From NCBI GenBank assembly GCA_026991065.1, contig JALXCG010000378.1:1-6186 (forward strand): a DNA stretch of 6,186 nt, read 5' to 3'. Positions 1-4,989 of this stretch are shown in pieces; the first letter of the stretch is position 1, and every line of letters starts with the position of its first letter. Position numbers and translations under genes: made by a program. The notes under the pieces were generated by a model. The model saw nothing but the letters and a program-made list of their open reading frames with translations, did no database searches and had not been told where the DNA came from. The stretch is from Gemmatimonadota bacterium. Its GTDB lineage: Bacteria; GCA-2686955.

Positions 1-676
1 AAAGTTTGTAGGTGGCCAGGTCGTAGGCCTGAATGCGGCGCTGCTGTAGCCCGGCGTCGAAGAGCACACTGTCGGCCGCCGCCGGAGCCGCCTCGGTCGA
101 GAGCGGCGCCGCGTCTTGCGGCGTCGGGGAGGCGGTGGCGATGACCGGCGTCAGTGGCGCTACCGGTTCGGCGATCCGCGGTTCCGCCGGCGGGTGGAGG
201 AGCAGGTCGCGCATCGGCAGCACCTCGGGAAAGAGATCGACGCGGATCCGCTGGTCGAGGAAGATCACATCGGCGCGCGTTCCGGGAAGCAGTGGAGTTA
301 CTTCGATCAGGCAGCGCGGAGTGGCGCCCGCCGCGCGCTCGACGCTGTGGATCGACCAGTCGCAGTAGCGGTCGAAGAGCGTCGGCCCCGGAAGCGTTCG
401 CGTGATCTCCGTCGCCGCCGTCGAAACCAGAATGCGGAGTGCTCCGTCGGGGGTTCGCTTAAAGGAGCGTGCGACCCGGAAGGGGCTCCGCAACTCGATC
501 CGCAGCGTCCCGTCCCCCAGCGGTCCGGTGGGCCAGGGGGCGCTGATCTGCGTGGCACTGTCCCCGGGGGCGCGGGCAGATCCGCAGAGGATCAGCGCCA
601 GCGAGAGCGCGGGATAGCGAAGCAAGCGAGGAGGTCTCATGTTCGGTAGATCGGACGCTCCGGCGGAATGCTCCAT
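1..676 (-). CDS. Hypothetical exported protein, N-terminal part (cut by left window edge)
   Basis: This frame is open without a stop from an ATG at 676 to base 1, giving 225 codons with the 3' end missing. An in-frame ATG at 640 (Met13) is the alternative start. It gives a textbook signal peptide, with Arg at positions 2, 5 and 8 and a hydrophobic core ending in SARA. I kept 676 because a purine-rich GAGGG (686-690) lies 9 nt upstream, whereas 640 has no well-spaced ribosome site. Cleavage would follow Ala36. The Cys in the signal core lacks a proper lipobox, so lipoprotein status is unlikely. Residues of about 53-151 look beta-rich (LRIELRSPF, then RADVIFLDQRIRVDLFPE) with two cysteines (about 105 and 122) that could pair; this vaguely recalls an AMIN-type envelope domain, but that is inference. 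A Pro/Ala-rich linker follows (about 162-201), then a probably helical start (FDAGLQQRRIQAYDLATYKL) that might open a TPR region. I do not recognise the family. The gene is transcribed divergently from topA. Confidence 0.72.
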   Translation of the reverse strand, partial: MEHSAGASDLPNMRPPRLLRYPALSLALILCGSARAPGDSATQISAPWPTGPLGDGTLRIELRSPFRVARSFKRTPDGALRILVSTAATEITRTLPGPTLFDRYCDWSIHSVERAAGATPRCLIEVTPLLPGTRADVIFLDQRIRVDLFPEVLPMRDLLLHPPAEPRIAEPVAPLTPVIATASPTPQDAAPLSTEAAPAAADSVLFDAGLQQRRIQAYDLATYKL

Positions 677-685
677 GGGAATCCG

Positions 686-690
686 CCCTC
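686..690 (-). promoter_or_regulatory. Candidate ribosome binding site (GAGGG) of the left-edge gene
   Basis: Read on the minus strand, the sequence before the ATG at 676 is AAGGAGAAGAGGG followed by a short spacer. GAGGG sits 9 nt from the ATG, and the stronger-looking AAGGAG (693-698) sits 16 nt away. This purine run is the reason for preferring the start at 676 over the ATG at 640. Confidence 0.4.
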
Positions 691-739
691 TTCTCCTTCA
701 CTTCCGGGACGGGAGTCGGGCGAAAAATGCGCGTTGGAC

Positions 740-767
740 TTGACAGCGGGGTTCCCGGACGAATACT
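740..767 (+). promoter_or_regulatory. Probable sigma70-type promoter of the topA operon
   Basis: A perfect TTGACA (740-745) is followed after 16 bp by AATACT (762-767), which matches TATAAT at four of six positions. Both stand out in a GC-rich background. Transcription would begin near 773-775 and leave a leader of about 30 nt before the topA ATG at 805. The promoter also argues against the longer topA frame opening at 727, because that start would lie upstream of the transcript. No other comparably strong promoter is visible before xerC or argF, which fits a single operon. Confidence 0.6.
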
Positions 768-793
768 CATCGACAGATTCACGCCCCACCCAT

Positions 794-798
794 GGAAG
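794..798 (+). promoter_or_regulatory. Ribosome binding site of topA (GGAAG)
   Basis: GGAAG lies 6 nt upstream of the ATG at 805 and decides the start. The in-frame upstream start at 727 has no such site and would precede the promoter. An out-of-frame ATG at 792 overlaps this site and runs only about 32 codons. Confidence 0.55.
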
Positions 799-804
799 AG
801 CTGC

Positions 805-3066
805 ATGCCCCGCAAGAAAACCGCCACTGCCCCACCCACGGGGCCGAAACTCGTCATCGTCGAGTCCCCAGCCAAGGCCCGTACCATTGAACGGTACCTG
901 GGGGGTGATTTCCGCGTGAAGGCCTCCATGGGGCACATCATCGACCTCCCCGGGAATGCTCTGGGGGTTGATCCGGAGAAGGATTTCAGCCCCGTTTATC
1001 AGACCATCAAGGGCAAGTCGAAGATCGTCAAGGAGCTGCGCGATGCCGCCGAAAAGGCGTCCGAGGTCTATCTGGCCCCGGATCCCGATCGGGAGGGAGA
1101 GGCGATCGCCTGGCACATCGCCAATGTCATCGGTGAGCGCGACCATGTTTACCGGGTGCTCTTCAATGAGATCACCTCGCGCGGTGTGCGCGCGGCGATG
1201 GAGAATCCGGGCCGGATCAACATGAACCTGGTCGATGCCTATCAGGCGCGCCGGGTGCTCGATCGGATCGTTGGCTACCAGGTCAGCCCCTTCCTCTGGC
1301 GCACCATCAGCCGCGGTCTCTCCGCCGGTCGGGTGCAGACCGTGGCCCTGCGCTTGCTCTGCCAGCGCGAGGAGGAGATCGAGGCTTTTGTCCCGGAAGA
1401 GTATTGGAGTGTGGATGCGGTCTTCGCCCGTCCCGACGGCGAGCGCTACGAAGCGGTGCTCGATCGGGCCGACGGCAAGAAGCTGAAATCGGTCCCCGGC
1501 GATGCCGCGAAGAGCTACGCGGAGCGCGCGCGGCAAGCGAGCTTCGCCGTCAGCGGGGTGAACCGGCGGGAGAAGCGGCGCCAACCCTATCCGCCCTACA
1601 TGACCAGTACTCTGCAGCAGGACGCGTCCCGCCGCCTTGGCTTTACCGCCAAACGTACCATGCGCCTGGCGCAGCAGCTCTATGAAGGGCTGGAACTCCC
1701 CGGGCAGGAAGCTGCGGGTTTGATCACCTACATGCGTACCGATTCACTGCGGATCAGCCAGGAGGCGCTGGTCGGTGCCCGGGAGTGGTTGAGCGCCAAC
1801 GCACCGGACCTGGCGCTGGAAAAGCCGCGGGTTTTCAAATCAAAGAAATCGGCACAGGACGCTCACGAAGCGATCCGTCCCACCTCGGTGGCGCGCCATC
1901 CCGACCAGCTCAAAGGGTTTCTCGATCGCGATCTGTGGCGGCTCTACGACCTGGTGTGGCGGCGCTTCGTGGCTTCCCAGTCGGCCGTCGCGGTTTATGA
2001 CACCACCACCCTCACCATCGCCGGTGATGGTCTGGAGTTCAAGGCGGTCGGCTCGGTGCTGCGGGTGCCCGGTTTTACGCGCATCTACCCGCTCGGCGGC
2101 GGCAAGCAGAATGGCGCGAATGGGGAAGAGGATCCCGAACGGTTGCTGCCCGCGGTGGTCGAAGGCGAATCCGCCACCCTCCGGGATCTGAAGGCCAATC
2201 AGCACTTCACCAAGCCCCCGGCGCGTTTCACCGAAGCCACGCTGGTGCGGGAGATGGAGGCCCGCGGCATCGGCCGGCCATCGACCTACGCGGCGACCAT
2301 CGCCACTCTCCAGGATCGTGGCTATGCGACCAAAGAGAAGCGCCAGTTGATCCCGAGCGAACTCGGGCGCGATGTGACCCGCATCCTGACCGCCGCCTTC
2401 TCCGCCATTTTCGAGGTTGGGTTCACCGCCGAGATGGAGGATCTGCTGGATCGCGTTGAAGCCGGCGAAAAGGAGTGGAAGGCGCTGATCCGCGAGTTCT
2501 ACGAACCCTTCTCCAAAGAGTTGGAGAATGCCTTGGCGAAGCGCCAGGAGTGGCGCGCGCTGGTGCAGGAGGAGGTGGGGCGTCCCTGCCCCGAGTGCGG
2601 TTTGCCCCTGGTGAAAAAATGGGGTCGCAACGGGCGTTTCCTGGCCTGCTCCGGTTTCCCCGACTGCAAACACAGTGAGCCGATTCTGGAAGAGAACAAG
2701 AGCGGGGTGACGGATGAGCCCCCCTGCACTCAGTGCGGCGCGCCGATGGCGCTCAAGGAGGGGCGCTTCGGGCGCTTCTGGAGCTGCTCAACCTATCCGA
2801 AGTGCAAGGAGACCCGCCCCTTCCTGATCGGCGTTCCCTGTCCACAAGAGGGTTGCGGCGGCCAGATTACGGAGAAGAAAGGGCGCAAGGGGAAGATTTT
2901 CTACGGCTGCAACAACTACCCGAACTGCAAGTTCACTTCCTGGGATCGGCCGGTGGCCCGCGCTTGCGGGGCTTGTGATTCGCCCTACCTGGTGGAAAAG
3001 AATGGGCGCCTGGTTTGTCCCGCTTGCCGCTGGAAAGCCCCCGCGGAGAGCACGGAGGCGGATTGA
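805..3066 (+). CDS. topA: DNA topoisomerase I (type IA)
   Basis: This 753-residue enzyme relaxes negatively supercoiled DNA by cutting one strand through a 5'-phosphotyrosine, limiting excess negative supercoiling behind transcription. The Toprim domain begins at KLVIVESPAKA (Glu20) and carries the metal-binding motif DPDREGE (Asp93, Asp95, Glu97, Glu99). The core holds SAGRVQ (173-178), the active-site motif YMRTDS with catalytic Tyr309 and Arg311, and DAHEAIRPT (352-360). Four C-terminal cysteine modules follow: C595/C598/C615/C621, C641/C644/C661/C667, C679/C684/C702/C708 and C721/C724/C738/C741. The first three resemble the family's usual zinc ribbons. The fourth is a compact CX2C-X13-CX2C ribbon. 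Length lies between the Bacillus (about 690) and E. coli (865) enzymes. The start at 805 is set by its ribosome site, the promoter position and the conserved N-terminus; the short basic MPRKK leader is normal. The stop overlaps the next gene's start by 4 nt. No frameshift, intein or missing catalytic residue is seen. Confidence 0.97.
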   Translation: MPRKKTATAPPTGPKLVIVESPAKARTIERYLGGDFRVKASMGHIIDLPGNALGVDPEKDFSPVYQTIKGKSKIVKELRDAAEKASEVYLAPDPDREGEAIAWHIANVIGERDHVYRVLFNEITSRGVRAAMENPGRINMNLVDAYQARRVLDRIVGYQVSPFLWRTISRGLSAGRVQTVALRLLCQREEEIEAFVPEEYWSVDAVFARPDGERYEAVLDRADGKKLKSVPGDAAKSYAERARQASFAVSGVNRREKRRQPYPPYMTSTLQQDASRRLGFTAKRTMRLAQQLYEGLELPGQEAAGLITYMRTDSLRISQEALVGAREWLSANAPDLALEKPRVFKSKKSAQDAHEAIRPTSVARHPDQLKGFLDRDLWRLYDLVWRRFVASQSAVAVYDTTTLTIAGDGLEFKAVGSVLRVPGFTRIYPLGGGKQNGANGEEDPERLLPAVVEGESATLRDLKANQHFTKPPARFTEATLVREMEARGIGRPSTYAATIATLQDRGYATKEKRQLIPSELGRDVTRILTAAFSAIFEVGFTAEMEDLLDRVEAGEKEWKALIREFYEPFSKELENALAKRQEWRALVQEEVGRPCPECGLPLVKKWGRNGRFLACSGFPDCKHSEPILEENKSGVTDEPPCTQCGAPMALKEGRFGRFWSCSTYPKCKETRPFLIGVPCPQEGCGGQITEKKGRKGKIFYGCNNYPNCKFTSWDRPVARACGACDSPYLVEKNGRLVCPACRWKAPAESTEAD
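2587..3027 (+). repeat. Four tandem zinc-binding cysteine modules in TopA
   Basis: Modules 1 and 2 share the spacing CX2C-X16-CX5C. Module 3 is CX4C-X17-CX5C. Module 4 is a different, shorter CX2C-X13-CX2C ribbon. Modules 1-3 share a Gly/Arg-rich hairpin before the third cysteine and an aromatic-Pro-x-Cys ending (GFPDC, TYPKC, NYPNC), consistent with duplication of one ancestral unit. In this family such modules bind single-stranded DNA and can contact RNA polymerase. Here that role is inferred from the family. Confidence 0.85.
3054..3058 (+). promoter_or_regulatory. Ribosome binding site of the Xer recombinase (GGAGG)
   Basis: A consensus GGAGG sits inside the last topA codons, only 4 nt before the TTG at 3063. 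The spacing is short, but together with the 4-nt overlap it favours TTG 3063 over the in-frame TTG at 3015, which has no comparable upstream site. Confidence 0.5.
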
Positions 3067-4043
3067 CCGCGCCGCTTACGGCCGGATTCCTGGAGTATCT
3101 GCGCGCTGAACGGCGCTTTTCGCCGCATACCCTGCGTGCCTATTCCACCGACCTGAACGCGCTCGCCGCATTCCTGGAAGAGCGCCGCGGCGAAGGTGAG
3201 AGCGCCCTGGCGAACGCCGCGCGCAAAGATCTGCGCGCCTACCTGGCATCGCTGCAAGAGCAAGGGTTGGCGGCCACGACCATCAGCCGGCGTCTGGCTT
3301 CGATGCGCAGCTTTTATCGCTATCTGGTGATCACCGGGAAGATCCCGGCGGACCCCGCGGCGCATCTCTTCGGCCCCCGCTCGCGGCGCGATCTGCCGCA
3401 TTTCTGGAGCGAGGAGGAGGTCTCCGAATTGCTGAGGGTCGCGGTGGATGGAACCCCCGCCGGGCGCCGCGACCTGGCGATTCTGGAGATCCTCTACGGC
3501 GCCGGCCTGCGGGTTTCCGAGCTGGTCGGGCTGGACAACCGCGATCTGGATCTGATCGCCGGTTCGGTGCGGGTGCTGGGCAAGGGCGCCCGTGAACGCC
3601 TGGTCCCTTTGGGGCGCCTGGCGGCGAGCGCCGCCACCGACTATCTGGCGGTGCGTGCCGATCTGCTCTATCCTGCGGTTGCGCAGCGTGCCAAGTTCCT
3701 GGATGAAGCGACCGCGGCGCTCTTCATCAATCGCAGCGGCGGGCGCCTCTCGGCCCGTTCGGTGCGGCGCCTGGTGAGCCGTTGCGGCGCCCGTCTCGCC
3801 ACCGCCGGCCGCTCCCATCCTCACCGGTTGCGCCACTCGTTTGCCACCCACCTGCTGTCCCGGGGCGCCGAGCTGCACGCGGTCCGTGCCCTGCTGGGCC
3901 ACGCCACGCTTTCGACCACCCAGGTCTACACCCATGTCACTCCGGCCCGGCTGCGGTCGACGCTGGAGCGTGCCCACCCGCGCGGCGGCGGCGATCCGAC
4001 GCCTGCTGCTCACCTGCAACCCACGGAAACCGAAGAACGATGA
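3063..4043 (+). CDS. xerC: Xer-family tyrosine recombinase, probably XerC
   Basis: This 326-residue site-specific recombinase would act at the chromosomal dif site to resolve chromosome dimers before cell division, normally with a XerD partner (family knowledge). The N-terminal SAM-like DNA-binding domain spans about 5-90, with the typical FLEYLRAERRFSPHTLRAY opening and a SMRSFYRYL helix. The catalytic domain has the complete active site: Arg150 (GAGLRVSEL), Lys174 (GKGARERLVPLG), His254 and Arg257 (HPHRLRHSFATHLL), His280 (LLGHATLSTTQ) and nucleophile Tyr289 (VYTHV). The start is a TTG whose last two bases lie in the topA TGA stop (TTGA overlap), preceded by GGAGG. There is no in-frame ATG until about codon 80, so a non-ATG start is required. 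About 37 residues follow the tyrosine: the usual helix ending AHPR, then a polar, probably disordered Gly/Pro/Thr/Glu tail, slightly longer than usual. The XerC label rests on overall resemblance and on topA linkage seen in other bacteria. XerD or a lone Xer cannot be excluded. Confidence 0.9.
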   Translation: MTAPLTAGFLEYLRAERRFSPHTLRAYSTDLNALAAFLEERRGEGESALANAARKDLRAYLASLQEQGLAATTISRRLASMRSFYRYLVITGKIPADPAAHLFGPRSRRDLPHFWSEEEVSELLRVAVDGTPAGRRDLAILEILYGAGLRVSELVGLDNRDLDLIAGSVRVLGKGARERLVPLGRLAASAATDYLAVRADLLYPAVAQRAKFLDEATAALFINRSGGRLSARSVRRLVSRCGARLATAGRSHPHRLRHSFATHLLSRGAELHAVRALLGHATLSTTQVYTHVTPARLRSTLERAHPRGGGDPTPAAHLQPTETEER

Positions 4044-4960
4044 AAAAGGATTTCCTCTCGATCCGCGATCTTTCCGCAGAAGACTGTTTTGTGCTCTTCA
4101 ACCAGGCTGAAGAGATGAAAGCACGCACCCGGCGCCGCGAGCCCTATCGGCCGCTGGAGGGCAGGACCCTCGGTATGCTTTTTACCAAGCGTTCTACCCG
4201 GACCCGGGTCTCTTTCGAGGTGGGGATGTTCCAACTGGGCGGCCACGCGCTCTTTCTCTCCGCGCAGGACATTCAGATGGGGAAATCGGAGACCATCTCC
4301 GACACTGCGCGCGTGCTCTCCCGCTTTCTCGACGCCATCATGATCCGCACTTTCGATCATGCGGATGTGCAGGAGCTGAGTCACAGCGCGACCATTCCCG
4401 TCATCAACGGCTTGACCGACCTGCTGCATCCCTGCCAGGTGATGAGCGATCTTTTTACTTGGTACGAGGTGCATCACAGCCTGGAAGGGGTGCGGATCAC
4501 CTACATCGGCGACGGCAACAACATGGCCAACTCCTGGATCAATGCCGCGGCGGTGCTGCCGATTCAGCTCACCATCGCCTGTCCGGCCGGCTATGAGCCG
4601 GATGCCGGGGTGCTGGCCGCTGCCCGCGAGGTGTCGGCCCATCCGATTCGCATCACCCAGGATGTCCACGCCGCCGCCCGCGACACCGACATTCTCTACA
4701 CCGACGTCTGGGCCAGCATGGGGCAGGAGGAGGAGGCCGCGGTTCGCCGCGAGCGGATGAAGGACTACCGAATCGATCAGACCGTGGTCGAACTGGCCTC
4801 GCCGGAGTGCATGGTGATGCACTGCCTGCCGGCCCACCGCGGCGACGAGATCACCGACGAGGTGATCGATGGGCCCCGCTCGGTGGTTTTCGAGGAGGCG
4901 GAGAACCGGCTGCACATGCAGAAGGCGATCCTGGTTTCGTTGATGCGCCCCGGGGTGTAG
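4040..4960 (+). CDS. argF: Ornithine carbamoyltransferase
   Basis: This 306-residue cytosolic enzyme transfers the carbamoyl group from carbamoyl phosphate to L-ornithine, giving citrulline in arginine biosynthesis. The carbamoyl-phosphate motif STRTR is at 52-56 within FTKRSTRTRVSFE, and HPCQ is at 130-133. YIGDGNNMANSW begins at 155 and starts the ornithine-binding half. The ornithine-specific loop DVWASMG is at 222-228, and HCLPAHRG, with the substrate-closing cysteine (Cys262), is at 261-268. SMG and HCLPAHRG point to ornithine carbamoyltransferase rather than aspartate carbamoyltransferase. Length matches the anabolic family. The ATG at 4040 overlaps the xerC TGA (ATGA); a longer reading frame into xerC is only a shadow. 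The Shine-Dalgarno sequence is weak (GAAG at 4032-4035), so translation probably depends on coupling to xerC. No other arginine gene is visible here. Whether the enzyme is biosynthetic or catabolic cannot be proved from sequence, but no arcA or arcC lies alongside. Confidence 0.96.
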   Translation: MKKDFLSIRDLSAEDCFVLFNQAEEMKARTRRREPYRPLEGRTLGMLFTKRSTRTRVSFEVGMFQLGGHALFLSAQDIQMGKSETISDTARVLSRFLDAIMIRTFDHADVQELSHSATIPVINGLTDLLHPCQVMSDLFTWYEVHHSLEGVRITYIGDGNNMANSWINAAAVLPIQLTIACPAGYEPDAGVLAAAREVSAHPIRITQDVHAAARDTDILYTDVWASMGQEEEAAVRRERMKDYRIDQTVVELASPECMVMHCLPAHRGDEITDEVIDGPRSVVFEEAENRLHMQKAILVSLMRPGV

Positions 4961-4969
4961 TTCGGGGCG
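4946..4969. terminator. GC-rich hairpin over the argF stop, possible weak terminator
   Basis: CGCCCCG (4946-4952) and CGGGGCG (4963-4969) form a perfect 7-bp inverted repeat around a 10-nt loop that contains the argF TAG. It lies at the convergent junction with the minus-strand gene ending at 4990, where termination in both directions would be useful. No T-run follows on either strand, so it is not a canonical intrinsic terminator. Chance pairing in GC-rich sequence is a real alternative. Confidence 0.25.
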
Positions 4970-4989
4970 ATCCGGCCGCGTGGCCCGCG

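Noticed and set aside
116-649. Plus-strand open frames at the left edge (33-368, 116-649 and others)
   Set aside because: They are Arg/Gly-rich, have no domains, and lie opposite the minus-strand exported-protein frame, which has a proper signal peptide.
703-759. Inverted repeat TCCGGGA (703-709) and TCCCGGA (753-759) flanking the intergenic region
   Set aside because: The 7-bp arms are separated by 43 bp in GC-rich sequence, do not match a known operator and are likely chance.
727-804. 26-residue N-terminal extension of topA from ATG 727
   Set aside because: The extension contains the promoter, lacks a ribosome site and is not like TopA N-termini. ATG 805 has GGAAG at good spacing.
792-890. 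Short out-of-frame ATG frame overlapping the topA start, a possible leader peptide
   Set aside because: It has no upstream ribosome site and no attenuator-like structure, and about 32 codons of such frame are expected by chance.
637-1584. 315-codon minus-strand open frame across the start of topA
   Set aside because: It lies antisense to an unambiguous topA frame with catalytic motifs and shows no recognisable domain. Such frames arise from GC-rich third positions.
1840-2673. 277-codon minus-strand open frame inside topA
   Set aside because: It is a shadow of topA on the opposite strand, with low-complexity His/Gly/Arg-rich composition and no domain signal.
2985-4019. 344-codon minus-strand open frame antisense to xerC
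   Set aside because: It mirrors the real xerC frame almost exactly, and its Gln/Gly/Arg-rich content has no motif. The xerC active-site residues prove the plus strand.
3063-4043. Xer gene as an integron or mobile-element integrase
   Set aside because: It is embedded in a coupled housekeeping operon with matching base composition, has Xer-type motifs and size, and no attachment repeats or cargo genes lie nearby.
4010-4915. 301-codon minus-strand open frame antisense to argF
   Set aside because: It is a shadow of argF, whose STRTR, HPCQ and HCLPAHRG motifs identify the coding strand.
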